The notes under the pieces: generated by a model
Databases searched by the model: none
What the model saw: only the letters and a program-made list of their open reading frames with translations
Told to the model about the DNA's origin: nothing
In this document: positions 7,993-16,713 of the stretch, one piece after another
Numbering within the stretch: the stretch's first letter is position 1
Layout of the letters: each line of letters begins with the position of its first letter
Made by a program: the position numbers and the translations under genes
Source of the DNA: Streptomyces sp. BK340
GTDB taxonomy: Bacteria; Actinomycetota; Actinomycetes; Streptomycetales; Streptomycetaceae
Direction: 5' to 3'
NCBI RefSeq assembly: GCF_007827595.1
Contig: NZ_VISR01000010.1
Span: 1-64,000, forward strand
DNA length: 64,000 bases

Positions 7993-9338
7993 GAGCGCGA
8001 CACCTCCTGATCGACCTGACGGCGGGTGGTGCGCAGCGCCTCGTCGACCGACTGCTGACCGGTCCACAACGCCTCGATGTTCTTGCGCAGCAGCGACTTG
8101 GCCTGCTGCGCGCCCGGCACGTTCGGCTCCGGCACCGCGTAGGCCAGTGCGTCCAGGAACGGGCGCAGGTTCGGATCACCGCCCGCGCCGAGAAGGGTCC
8201 GCATGTCGTCGGCACGGCCGGTCAGGGAGCCGACCGACACCTGCAGCGTGCTCATCCGGGTCGCCGTCGCGCCCTCCCCGGCGCTCTTCACGCCCACCTT
8301 CTCGGTGTTGAGCCAGCGCAGGAACTCCCAGGCCTCGCGGGGGTGTTCACTGGCCGCGTTGACGCCCAGCATGAAGCCGGTGGAGAGCGTGGCGCGTCTG
8401 TCGCCCACCGCGGGGACGGGTACGGGCGCGACGCCGACATCCCGGTAGTCCTTGCCCATCAGGCCCTTGAGGTCCGCGGTCCACCAGCCGGCGCTGACCA
8501 CCATGGCCACCTGCCCGGACGCGAACGCCTTGTACACGTTGACGCCGGGCGAGCTCGCACCTTCGGTGACCAGGCGGTGCTCCAGATCGAACACGGCCCG
8601 GCCGGCCGGGGAGTCGATGGCGGTGCTTCTGCCGTCCCCGGAGACGAACCTTCCGCCGGCGGCGTTGAGCAGGGCGAGCGTCTGGCCGACGGTGGTCGAG
8701 TCGTCGTAGGTGGACAGCCCGAACCCCTGGACCAGTGTGTTGCCGTACCGGTCCCGCCTGGCGGTGCGGTAGGCCGTCTGCTCCAGCTCCCGCCAGGTGC
8801 GCGGAGGTCCGGCGACACCGGCCTCGCGCAGCAGCCGCTTGTTGTAGTAGAGGGCGTACGTCTGTACCTCGGTGGGGTAGCCGTACACCGTGCCGCCCAC
8901 CGACGCGGCGCCGACCGCGGCCCCGCCGTAGCCGCGCCTGATCTCCTCGGCGTGCTCGGACGGAGCGGGCCGCAGCACACCGGCCCGGACGAGCTGGCCG
9001 TTCCACAGGCAGTACGGGTGGAGGATGTCGGCGCCCTGGCCCGCGGCCTGCCGGACCATCAACGTGGTCAGCAGATCCGTGAACTCGACCGCCTTCGTCC
9101 GTACCTTGACCCGGTCGTGCGTGGCGTTCCACTCGTCGACCGGGCCCTGCAGAGCATCCTTCAGCTCCCCGCTCGCGTAGTGGGAGAGCAGGGTGAGCAC
9201 GATCGGGTCCCCCGGCCGCCCGGTGCCCCGGTACGGCGCGGCGCACCCGGCGGTGAGCAGCGCCGAGGGGAGCACCAGGGCGAAGCGGCGGCGGCTCAGG
9301 CCATCTGCGGCCCGGGTGCGGCGTGACGGCGACGTCAT
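7986..9338 (-). CDS. Extracellular solute-binding lipoprotein of a sugar ABC importer
   Basis: This 450-residue protein delivers a sugar to the adjacent permeases. The N-terminus has a twin-arginine motif (S15-R-R-R-F19), a hydrophobic core and a lipobox LTAGC with the lipid-carrying Cys32, so it is probably a Tat-exported lipoprotein held on the outer face of the membrane. The rest has the solute-binding fold of the MalE/UgpB type (TVYGYPTEVQTYALYYNKRLL, then KAFASGQVAMVVSAGWW). The ATG at 9338 overlaps the GNAT stop (ATGA). Linkage to a NamZ-like exo-N-acetylmuramidase suggests MurNAc or a MurNAc-containing fragment as ligand; this is inference from context only. Confidence 0.9.
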   Translation of the reverse strand: MTSPSRRTRAADGLSRRRFALVLPSALLTAGCAAPYRGTGRPGDPIVLTLLSHYASGELKDALQGPVDEWNATHDRVKVRTKAVEFTDLLTTLMVRQAAGQGADILHPYCLWNGQLVRAGVLRPAPSEHAEEIRRGYGGAAVGAASVGGTVYGYPTEVQTYALYYNKRLLREAGVAGPPRTWRELEQTAYRTARRDRYGNTLVQGFGLSTYDDSTTVGQTLALLNAAGGRFVSGDGRSTAIDSPAGRAVFDLEHRLVTEGASSPGVNVYKAFASGQVAMVVSAGWWTADLKGLMGKDYRDVGVAPVPVPAVGDRRATLSTGFMLGVNAASEHPREAWEFLRWLNTEKVGVKSAGEGATATRMSTLQVSVGSLTGRADDMRTLLGAGGDPNLRPFLDALAYAVPEPNVPGAQQAKSLLRKNIEALWTGQQSVDEALRTTRRQVDQEVSRSW

Positions 9339-10321
9339 CGGGCGGCCTCCCGGCGCAGCACACGGAACACCCGGGTCGTGGTGAATCCGGCCCGGCGGTA
9401 CAGATGGCCCGCCGGGGACCGCTCGCCGGTCCACAGGAACCACGCGGAGTGCGCACCCCGCGCCCGCATCCGCTCCAGGACCAGGTGCAGCAGGACCTTG
9501 CCGAGCCCGGTGCCGCGCATCTCCTCCAGCACACCGAACGGCCCGAACCGCTCGTCCGCCGACTCGTACGCGCCGTGCATCGCCCAGCCGACCAGGCGGC
9601 CCGCGGGGTCCCGGGCGACGACGATCCGGTCGAGCGGCGTGCCCGTGGCCAGGCACTCCCGGATCGCGCGCGCCCAGTCCGGGTTGAAGCGGTTCCCGGC
9701 GAGCCTGATCAGTTCCACCAGGTCGTCGTCGGACGGGGTGGCGAACCGGTGGCCCCGCGCCGTCAGCTCGTCCGCGCGGCACGCGACTTCCTCCGGGAGG
9801 CGATAGCCGACCAGGCTGCGGTCCATCGCCGCCGCCTCGTACAGCGTGCGAAAGCCCAAGGACCCGAGGAGCTCGGCCGCTTCCGGGTACGCCTCGGCGT
9901 CCAGGCCCGGCAGGACGTAGTTCGGTGTGTACGAGGAGAAGTCCACCCGGGTACGGCCGTGGCCGTGCAGCCAGTCGACGGCATCGGTCAGCAGCCGTCG
10001 GCCGAGGCCGCGCCCGCGGGCGGCCGGGTCGACGAAGAAGAACGGGATCCAGCCCTGCTCCGGCTCCAGGTCGGTGCCGCTCATCGGCACCAGACGGCGC
10101 ACCGCGTAGGCCGCGCCGAGGACACGGCCACCGTCGACGGCGACCCTGAGTCCCTCGGGATCGAAGTTGGCGTCGAGCAGCACCAGGGAGCGGAAGCGGT
10201 CCGGGGTGATCGGGTCGGCCGGCACGCTCCGGCGCCACGCCTCCACCAGCCGCGGGCCGTCGCCCGCGCGAAAGCCACGGATCCCGGCCCGGGATCCGGT
10301 CGTCGTCGTGCGATCGGTCAT
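9335..10321 (-). CDS. Tandem GNAT N-acetyltransferase
   Basis: This 328-residue protein contains two GNAT-like domains. The first (residues ~12-160) carries the acetyl-CoA loop PAARGRGLGRRLL. The second (residues ~175-325) has the matching but weaker segment EMRGTGLGKVLLHLVLERM. ATG 10321 gives a full-length N-terminal domain. The gene lies 73 bases downstream of the NamZ-like gene and overlaps the binding-protein start, so it belongs to the operon. An acetyltransferase inside a peptidoglycan-sugar unit could modify an amino sugar or peptide released from the wall, but no substrate can be read from sequence. Confidence 0.85.
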   Translation of the reverse strand: MTDRTTTTGSRAGIRGFRAGDGPRLVEAWRRSVPADPITPDRFRSLVLLDANFDPEGLRVAVDGGRVLGAAYAVRRLVPMSGTDLEPEQGWIPFFFVDPAARGRGLGRRLLTDAVDWLHGHGRTRVDFSSYTPNYVLPGLDAEAYPEAAELLGSLGFRTLYEAAAMDRSLVGYRLPEEVACRADELTARGHRFATPSDDDLVELIRLAGNRFNPDWARAIRECLATGTPLDRIVVARDPAGRLVGWAMHGAYESADERFGPFGVLEEMRGTGLGKVLLHLVLERMRARGAHSAWFLWTGERSPAGHLYRRAGFTTTRVFRVLRREAAR

Positions 10322-10394
10322 CGACGGTTGTCCTTCCGGGACGGAGTTGTCCTTCCGGGCAGAGCTGTGGGCAGCGGCGGTGGGGCCGGAGGTC

Positions 10395-11591
10395 TCACGG
10401 GTAGAGCAGCACGCCGTCTCCGGCCCACCGGCCGGGCGGCGTCGGCGGATCGCACAGCGGCAGCGGGTCGTCGCCCGCGTCGACGGTGTGCCGCAACCGG
10501 TCGGACCCCCACAGCAGGTCGACGAAGTGACGATGGCCGGTCCCCTCCGTGCCCGCGTCCTCGGTGCGCCAGGCGAAGTCGTCCGGGTACAGCCGGCGCA
10601 GCGTGGCCAGCATCGCGACGGCGGTGCGCACGGGAGCGAACAGCTCGCGGTCGGTGATGTGGAGCTGGACCCCGCGCAGTGGCCGTCCGGCGTGTTTGTG
10701 GAAGGCCGGTACGAACCGCAGATCACGGAAGCGCACTCCGGGCAGGGCGAGTTCGGCGAGCGAGGGCGCGAACCGCGCGTCGATGTACGGGGCCCCGACG
10801 ATCTCGAAGGGCTGCGTGGTGCCACGGCCCTCCGACAGATTCGTGCCCTCGAACAGGCAGGTGCCGGGGTAGACGGTCGCGGTGGCGGGCGTCGGCATGT
10901 TCGGCGAGGGCGCGACCCACGGCAGGCCGGTGGCTTCCGCGCCCGTGTCGCGCCGCCAGCCGACAGCCTCGATCACCGTCAAGTCGGCAGCGACGCCCGC
11001 CACTTGGGGCACGTCCGACGTGTTGAGATGCCGGGCGAGTTCGCCGCAGGTGAGGCCGTGCCGGACGGGGATCGGGGCGCGCCCGACGAAGCTGGCCCAC
11101 GCCGGGTCGAGCAGCGGGCCCTCGCTGACGAGCCCGCCGAGGGGATTCGGCCGGTCGGCGACCACGAACCGTAGGCCGGTACGGGCCGCCGCGGCCATCA
11201 GGTCGAACATGGTCCACACGTAGGTGTAGAAGCGGGCCCCGATGTCCTGCAGGTCGTACACCAGTGCGTCGACGCCGCTGTCGATCAGGAGCTTGTCGAG
11301 ACGCTCGCCGACGCATCCGTAGGTGTCGTGGACCGGCAGGCCGGTGGCGGGGTCCGTCCCGGCGTCCTCGCTCTCGCCGGCCTGGCCGGTCCCGTGCAGT
11401 CCGTGCTCGGGTCCGAACAGCGCGACCAGCCGCGCGCCGGTCTCGAGCAGCGCGTGCGCGGCCGGGCGCAGGTCGGGGAGGACGCCGGTGTGGTTGGTCA
11501 CCAGCCCGAGCCGGCCGGGCCCGGCGAGTCCGGGCGACGCGTGCAGCCGTGCGATCCCGGTCGTCACCGGGACTCGGTCGTCCGTGCCCAT
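10395..11591 (-). CDS. namZ: Exo-beta-N-acetylmuramidase NamZ-like (DUF1343, GH171)
   Basis: This 398-residue DUF1343 protein is related to Bacillus subtilis NamZ, which removes non-reducing terminal MurNAc from peptidoglycan fragments. Family blocks are clear: VTNHTGV near residue 30, LVALFGPEHGLHG near 70, DALVYDLQDIGARFYTYVWTM near 120, VVADRPNPLGG, and LFEGTNLSEGRGTTQPFEIVGAP near 265. No signal peptide is visible, unlike secreted homologues, so it may act in the cytoplasm on imported fragments. ATG 11591 is the first start before the conserved region; an ATG at 11654 lacks support. It heads the leftward operon with a GNAT protein and a sugar importer. Confidence 0.85.
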   Translation of the reverse strand: MGTDDRVPVTTGIARLHASPGLAGPGRLGLVTNHTGVLPDLRPAAHALLETGARLVALFGPEHGLHGTGQAGESEDAGTDPATGLPVHDTYGCVGERLDKLLIDSGVDALVYDLQDIGARFYTYVWTMFDLMAAAARTGLRFVVADRPNPLGGLVSEGPLLDPAWASFVGRAPIPVRHGLTCGELARHLNTSDVPQVAGVAADLTVIEAVGWRRDTGAEATGLPWVAPSPNMPTPATATVYPGTCLFEGTNLSEGRGTTQPFEIVGAPYIDARFAPSLAELALPGVRFRDLRFVPAFHKHAGRPLRGVQLHITDRELFAPVRTAVAMLATLRRLYPDDFAWRTEDAGTEGTGHRHFVDLLWGSDRLRHTVDAGDDPLPLCDPPTPPGRWAGDGVLLYP

Positions 11592-11839
11592 CCTTTGCCC
11601 CCGTCTGCCGGTGACATCTCCAAGCGATGGTCGGAAATGTACGTGCATGCCCATGAATTTTGCTGGATTTACCGACAGCTCGCGCCGACGGTGCCCCGCG
11701 GCATCGCCCCGGCGACGCCCGTGGCCCGCTCACCGGCGCCGGCACCGAGACGTTCCGGCTGTGCGCCGAGAGTCCGTGACCGGCGGTACCGCTCCGCTCC
11801 GCGGCCGTGGCATCGTGGTCGCAGGGCGGAGGTGACCCC
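11592..11839. other. Divergent intergenic region upstream of namZ operon
   Basis: This 248-base region separates the namZ operon (leftward) from the MpaB-like gene (rightward). The segment 11631-11675 is clearly A/T-richer than its surroundings and is bounded by TCGGAAAT and ATTTACCGA, an imperfect inverted repeat with GCATGC between. It is the best place for the namZ operon promoter and operator, but I cannot assign -35/-10 boxes with confidence. The remainder is GC-rich and featureless. Confidence 0.35.
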
Positions 11840-12688
11840 ATGACCGATGCCGACCCGGGGCTGTTCGGCCCCTCCTCGGTGACCTGGCAGATGCACGGCG
11901 ACCCGATGATGTGGGTCGCCGGCGTCCGCGCGCTGTACCTCCAGGCGCTGCACCCGCGCGCCGTGCGCGGCGTCATGCAGAACTCCGACTTCCGGCGTGA
12001 CGCCTGGGGCCGGCTCATGCGCACCGCCGACTTCGTCGGCACCACGACGTACGGCACCGGTGAGGCGGCCGAGCGGGCCGGTGCCCGGGTACGGAAGATC
12101 CACAGCATGCTCCGGGCGCGCGACCCGGACACCGGGGAGCGGTACGGCGTGGACGAGCCCGAGCTGCTGCTGTGGGTGCACTGCGCGGAGATCGACTCCT
12201 ACGTGCACGTCCTGCGCCGCTCCGGATACCCGCTCACCGACGCCCAGGCCGACCGGTACATCGCCGAACACCGCGTCAGCGCCCGCCTGGTGGGGCTCGA
12301 CCCGGACGCCGTGCCGGCAGGCCGGACCGAGATGGCCGCGTACTTCGAGAAGGTGCGGCCGGGACTGGCCGTGGGGCCCGAGGCACGCGCGGTGGACGAC
12401 TTCCTCCTCCGCCCGCCGACGCATCCCCTCCTGGTTCCGGCGCGCGAGGTGCTGTGGCGGCGCGTGGCGCAGCTGGCGTACGCCTCCCTGCCCCCGTACG
12501 CCCACGAGTTGTACGGCAGACCGGCCCCCCGACCCGCCGTCGTGACCCGCCGACTGCGGGCCACGGGCGCCCTGCTGCGGTGCGTTCCCGCACGTCTGCG
12601 CTGGCAGCTGCCGCCCAAACACATCCTGCGGGCCATGGCGAGGCTCGGTCCGGACGCCCGACCCGCACCGTACAAACTGGGGCGATAG
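11840..12688 (+). CDS. MpaB/DUF2236-type oxygenase family protein
   Basis: This 282-residue protein belongs to the DUF2236 family, which includes latex-clearing protein and the fungal oxygenase MpaB. Members are haem- or iron-binding oxygenases. Typical features are VTWQMHGDPMMWVAGVRALYLQALHPRAV at residues ~13-40, the GTTTYG motif near 70, and the WVHCAEIDSY histidine segment near 115. ATG 11840 follows a GGAGGT ribosome binding site seven bases upstream. There is no signal peptide. It stands alone between the namZ operon and the kinase, so the context gives no substrate. Confidence 0.85.
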   Translation: MTDADPGLFGPSSVTWQMHGDPMMWVAGVRALYLQALHPRAVRGVMQNSDFRRDAWGRLMRTADFVGTTTYGTGEAAERAGARVRKIHSMLRARDPDTGERYGVDEPELLLWVHCAEIDSYVHVLRRSGYPLTDAQADRYIAEHRVSARLVGLDPDAVPAGRTEMAAYFEKVRPGLAVGPEARAVDDFLLRPPTHPLLVPAREVLWRRVAQLAYASLPPYAHELYGRPAPRPAVVTRRLRATGALLRCVPARLRWQLPPKHILRAMARLGPDARPAPYKLGR

Positions 12689-12809
12689 GCCGCCATACTG
12701 GACGAGCAGGGGGGTGTGTCATGGACCGGGCCGCGTCGTACGCGGTCGCGGCACGCGGCGATGTCCCCCCGGGGGGCGGGGCGGACTGCGACGGGGGCGA
12801 CGGCGCGCA

Positions 12810-15029
12810 ATGGGGGAGAACGGGCTGATTCAGGGCCGGTACCGGCTGCTCGACCTGATCGGGCGGGGCGGGATGGGGGAGGTGTGGCGGGCCCGCGACG
12901 AGTCCCTGGGACGGCAGGTCGCGGTGAAGTGCCTCAAGCCGCTCGGCCCTCAGCACGACCCGTCCTTCACCCGTGTCCTGCGGGAGAGGTTCCGCCGGGA
13001 GGCCAGAGTGGCCGCCGCGCTCTCGCACCGCGGAGTGACCGTCATCCACGACTTCGGCGAGTCCGACGGCGTCCTCTACCTCGTGATGGAGCTGCTGGAA
13101 GGACGCGACCTGAGCCGGCTCCTGGAGGACAACAAGGGGCATCCGCTGCCCGTGGACGACGTGATCGACATCGCGGAACAGGTGACCGCCGCCCTCGCCT
13201 ACACCCATCAACAGGGCATCGTGCACCGTGACCTGAAGCCCGCCAACATCGTGCGTCTGACCGACGGCACCGTGAAGATCTGCGACTTCGGCATAGCCCG
13301 CCTGGGCCACGACATCGGCTTCACCGCCCGTCTCACCGGCACCGGCATCGCCATGGGCACGCCGCACTACATGTCCCCGGAACAGATCGGCGGCACCGAG
13401 GTCGACCAGCGCAGCGACCTGTACTCGCTGGGCTGCGTCCTGTACGAGATCGCCACCGGGGCGCCGCCGTTCGACCTGGACGACGCCTGGGCGATCCTCA
13501 TCGGCCACCGTGACACCCCGCCCCGCCCGCCCCGCACCCACCGTCCGGAACTGCCCGGCCCCTTCGAACGGATCGTCCTCGACCTGCTGGCCAAACTGCC
13601 CGAGGAACGGCCGTACGACGCCCGTGAGCTGGGACGTCGCCTGGCCGCGGGGCGTACGGCGGCCACGTATGTGCCGACGGTCGTGACAGGACGTCCGGGC
13701 GCCGGTGCGACGGCTCCGCACGAGACACGCCTGCCGGCGTGGACCCGGGGCATGACGACCGGCCACAAGGCGGTCGGTGCCGGACTGCGCGCCGTCCCGC
13801 CGGACCCCGGCGCGGCCCTGAGCGGCGCCTGGACCGCCGGGGCCCGGGTCGCCGTCCTCTCCCGGCCGGCACCGGACGCCGTCGCCGCCCTCACCGCACG
13901 GCACCACGAGGGCCTCGGCCTGGCCCGGCGCGGCCGCTGGGCCGAGGCACGCGACGTGCACCTGACGGTCGCCGCCGAACGGGCGGAGCTCCTCGGCCCG
14001 GACCACCCCGACACCCTCGCCAGCCGCTACGAGGCCGCCTTCACCCTCAGCCGCACCGGCCGAGCCGCCCACGCGCTGCGCGCCTACACCGACGTCGCCG
14101 CGGCCAGGGCGCGCGTCCTCGGTCCCGAGCACCCGGACACGCTGGCCGCACGCCAGGAGACAGCCTACGTACTGGGCCAGTTGGGCCGCCACTTCGAGGC
14201 CCACCAGGGCTACACCTCGGTCCTGGCCGCCCGGATGCGCGTCATGGGCCCCGAGCATCCCGACACCCTGCGCTGCCGCCACAACCTCGCCTTCAACCTC
14301 AGCCGGCTCGGGCGCCTCGAGGACTCGTACCGGATGGCCCTCGACGTGGCCGCAGCCCGCGCCCGGGTGCTCGGCCCCGACCACCCCGACACCCTCGTCA
14401 CCCGCTACGAAGTCGCCTACGCCCTCGGCCAGCTGGGCCGCTGGGACGAGGCGCTGCGCACCTACCGGGAGGTCGCCGACGCCCGCGCCCGCACCCTCGG
14501 CGCCGACCACCCGGACACCCTCGCCGCCCGCTACGAGGCCGGTATCAGCCTGGGCCGGCTCGGCCGCAGCGCGGACGCCCTGCGCCTCTACCGCGACCTG
14601 ATCGAGGACCGCACCCGTGTCCAGGGGCCCACCCACCCCGAGACCCTGCGCGCCCGCCACGGCCTGGGCGTCAACCTCGGCCGCCTCGACCGCTGGGAGG
14701 AGGCCCTCGCCGAGGCCCGCGACGTGTGCGCGCTGCGCGAACGCGTCCTCGGCGCCGACCACCCGGACACCCTGGTCAGCCGGCGCGAGGTCGCCGTCGC
14801 CCTGGGCTGGCTGGGCCGCTGGGCGAACGCGCTCACCGAGTACCGGAGGGTCGCCGCGGCCCGCGAACGCGTCCTCGGGCCCGACCATCCCGACACCCTC
14901 GCCAGCCGCAACGACGAGGCCCACTGCCTGGAACAGCTCGGCCGCGGGGCCGAGGCCGTGGAGCTGTACCGCAGGGTCGCCGTACTGAGCCGGCAACGGG
15001 CGTCCGGCGGACAGCGCCCCGCACCCTGA
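12810..15029 (+). CDS. Serine/threonine protein kinase with C-terminal TPR-like repeats
   Basis: This 739-residue protein has a complete Hanks-type kinase domain at residues ~10-275: glycine loop GRGGMGEVW, Lys40 in VAVK, HRDLKPAN with Asp141, DFG at 159-161, and MSPEQ in the activation segment. A proline- and arginine-rich linker follows (~280-370). There is no membrane helix and no PASTA domain, so unlike PknB-type kinases it should be cytosolic. From ~residue 370 to the end it has a run of TPR_10/12-like units of 42 residues, each carrying an HPDTL-type motif; I count eight. Such repeats usually bind protein partners, so they probably select substrates. ATG 12810 was chosen because it directly precedes the kinase fold. 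Confidence 0.9.
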   Translation: MGENGLIQGRYRLLDLIGRGGMGEVWRARDESLGRQVAVKCLKPLGPQHDPSFTRVLRERFRREARVAAALSHRGVTVIHDFGESDGVLYLVMELLEGRDLSRLLEDNKGHPLPVDDVIDIAEQVTAALAYTHQQGIVHRDLKPANIVRLTDGTVKICDFGIARLGHDIGFTARLTGTGIAMGTPHYMSPEQIGGTEVDQRSDLYSLGCVLYEIATGAPPFDLDDAWAILIGHRDTPPRPPRTHRPELPGPFERIVLDLLAKLPEERPYDARELGRRLAAGRTAATYVPTVVTGRPGAGATAPHETRLPAWTRGMTTGHKAVGAGLRAVPPDPGAALSGAWTAGARVAVLSRPAPDAVAALTARHHEGLGLARRGRWAEARDVHLTVAAERAELLGPDHPDTLASRYEAAFTLSRTGRAAHALRAYTDVAAARARVLGPEHPDTLAARQETAYVLGQLGRHFEAHQGYTSVLAARMRVMGPEHPDTLRCRHNLAFNLSRLGRLEDSYRMALDVAAARARVLGPDHPDTLVTRYEVAYALGQLGRWDEALRTYREVADARARTLGADHPDTLAARYEAGISLGRLGRSADALRLYRDLIEDRTRVQGPTHPETLRARHGLGVNLGRLDRWEEALAEARDVCALRERVLGADHPDTLVSRREVAVALGWLGRWANALTEYRRVAAARERVLGPDHPDTLASRNDEAHCLEQLGRGAEAVELYRRVAVLSRQRASGGQRPAP
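13950..14990 (+). repeat. Eight tandem 126-base coding repeats (TPR-like)
   Basis: The 3' half of the kinase gene repeats with a 126-base (42-codon) period; the first two HPDTL motifs begin 126 bases apart (14001 and 14127). Each unit encodes a variant of an arginine-rich helix, LGP(D/E)HPDTL, and an A-x4-LGxLGR segment. Units are similar but not identical, indicating old repeats kept under selection. Confidence 0.85.
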
Positions 15030-15093
15030 CCCACGCGCCGACACGTCCGGCATGCCTCTGGCCGACGTAGATCATCACGTGTTACGAAGAACC

Positions 15094-16653
15094 ATGCCTG
15101 CCAACGAGGGAACCCGGACGTACGACGCCGTCATCATCGGCGGCGGCCACAACGGCCTTGTCGCCGCCGCCTACCTGGCCCGGGCCGGCCGCTCCGTGCT
15201 GCTGCTGGAACGGCTCGGCCACACCGGCGGCGCCGCCGTCTCCACCCGCCCGTTCGCCGGGGTGGACGCCCGTCTGTCGCGCTACTCCTACCTGGTCAGC
15301 CTGCTGCCGTCGAAGATCGTGCGTGACCTCGGTCTCGACTTCCGGGTCCGCGGGCGCACCATCTCCTCGTACACCCCCGTGGAGCGCGGCGGCCGGCCCA
15401 CCGGACTCCTCGTCGGCGGCGGGGAGCAGCGCACCCGGGAGGCCTTCGCCCGGCTGACCGGCGGCGAGCGCGAGTACGACACCTGGCAGCGCTTCTACGG
15501 CATGACCGGCCAGGTCGCCCAGCGCGTCTTCCCGACCCTCACCGAGCCCCTGCCCACCCGGGACGAGCTGCGCCGCCGCATCGACGACGACACCGCCTGG
15601 CGGGCCCTGTTCGAGGAGCCGATCGGCGTCGCAGTCGAGGAGAACTTCTCCGACGACCTGGTCCGGGGCATCGTCCTCACCGACGCGCTGATCGGCACCT
15701 TCGCCGACGCGCACGACACCTCCCTGGCCCAGAACCGCTGCTTCCTCTACCACGTCATCGGCGGCGGAACCGGAGCCTGGGACGTGCCCGTCGGCGGCAT
15801 GGGTGCCCTCACCGACGCCCTGGCCACCGCCGCGCGCGAGGCGGGCGCGGAACTCGTGACCGGACACGAGGCGGTCCGTATCGACACCGACGGCCACACC
15901 GCCGAGGTCACCTACCGCACGGCCGACGGCGAGGGCGTCGCCGCCGCACGGCACGTCCTGGTGAACGCCTCCCCGCAGGAACTGGCCGCCCTGACGGGGG
16001 ACTCCGCGCCCGAGCCCGCCGAGGGCGCCCAGCTCAAGGTCAACATGCTGCTCACGCGCCTCCCCAAGCTACGGGACCCGGCCGTCGACCCCCGCGAGGC
16101 CTTCGCCGGCACCTTCCACATCGCCGAGGGCTACCAGCAACTGGCCACCGCCCACGCCCAGGCCGCCGCCGGTGAACTCCCCAGCGCGCCGCCCTCGGAG
16201 ATCTACTGCCACTCCCTGACCGACCCCACCATCCTCGGCCCCGAACTCGCCGAGCGCGGCTACCAGACACTGACCCTGTTCGGCCTGCACACCCCCGCCC
16301 GGCTGTTCGCCCGGGACAACGACGCCGTGCGCGAGGAACTGCTGAAGTCCACCCTCGCCCAGCTCGACGCACACCTCGCCGAACCCCTCACCGACTGCCT
16401 CGCCACGGACGCCGACGGCCGCCCCTGCATCGAGGCGAAGACCCCGCTGGACCTCGAACGAGACCTGCGCCTGCCCGGCGGCAACATCTTCCACCGCGCC
16501 CTGTCCTGGCCCTACACCCAGGAGGACACCGGCCGCTGGGGCGTCGAGACCCGGCACGGCAACATCCTGCTGTGCGGCGCGGGCGCGGTGCGCGGGGGAG
16601 GGGTGAGCGGGGTCCCCGGGCACAACGCGGCCATGGCGGTGCTGGAGGGGTAG
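15094..16653 (+). CDS. FAD-dependent phytoene desaturase-like oxidoreductase
   Basis: This 519-residue flavoprotein of the phytoene dehydrogenase/amine oxidase superfamily has a dinucleotide-binding motif VIIGGGHNGLVAAAYLARAG at residues ~11-31, followed by VLLLERLGHTGGAAVS. The C-terminal FAD region includes ILLCGAGAVRGGGVSGVPGHNAA. It probably oxidises or isomerises a lipophilic substrate. No carotenoid genes (crtB, crtE) lie nearby, so a carotenoid role is not supported, and many stand-alone relatives have unknown substrates. ATG 15094 is preferred over one at 15052 because it starts six residues before the Rossmann fold. It is convergent with the following serine hydrolase. Confidence 0.85.
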   Translation: MPANEGTRTYDAVIIGGGHNGLVAAAYLARAGRSVLLLERLGHTGGAAVSTRPFAGVDARLSRYSYLVSLLPSKIVRDLGLDFRVRGRTISSYTPVERGGRPTGLLVGGGEQRTREAFARLTGGEREYDTWQRFYGMTGQVAQRVFPTLTEPLPTRDELRRRIDDDTAWRALFEEPIGVAVEENFSDDLVRGIVLTDALIGTFADAHDTSLAQNRCFLYHVIGGGTGAWDVPVGGMGALTDALATAAREAGAELVTGHEAVRIDTDGHTAEVTYRTADGEGVAAARHVLVNASPQELAALTGDSAPEPAEGAQLKVNMLLTRLPKLRDPAVDPREAFAGTFHIAEGYQQLATAHAQAAAGELPSAPPSEIYCHSLTDPTILGPELAERGYQTLTLFGLHTPARLFARDNDAVREELLKSTLAQLDAHLAEPLTDCLATDADGRPCIEAKTPLDLERDLRLPGGNIFHRALSWPYTQEDTGRWGVETRHGNILLCGAGAVRGGGVSGVPGHNAAMAVLEG

Positions 16654-16654
16654 C

Positions 16655-16672
16655 CCGCGGTTCAACCCGCGG
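16655..16672. terminator. Possible bidirectional terminator
   Basis: CCGCGG, a 6-base loop, and CCGCGG form a GC-only hairpin right after the FAD oxidoreductase stop, in the 60-base gap between two convergent genes. It could serve both transcripts. Confidence 0.4.
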
Positions 16673-16713
16673 CCTGTCGGCCCGGCCGACCGGTGACCGC
16701 CCCGCCGCGGGCG

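Noticed and set aside
7024..8067. Longer start (ATG 8067) for the MalF-type permease
   Set aside because: It would overlap the binding-protein gene by over 80 bases; ATG 7992 gives the normal short overlap and family-typical N-terminus.
6158..11839. DasR-type (ACTGGTCTAGACCACT-like) operator expected for amino-sugar uptake operons
   Set aside because: No sequence close to this consensus was found upstream of the namZ operon.
13950..14990. Regular 126-base repeats that might suggest a CRISPR array or satellite
   Set aside because: The repeats are in frame, diverged, and lack unique spacers; they encode TPR-like units of the kinase.
15094..16653. Carotenoid biosynthesis locus
   Set aside because: The flavoprotein is phytoene-desaturase-like, but no phytoene synthase, GGPP synthase or cyclase gene is adjacent.
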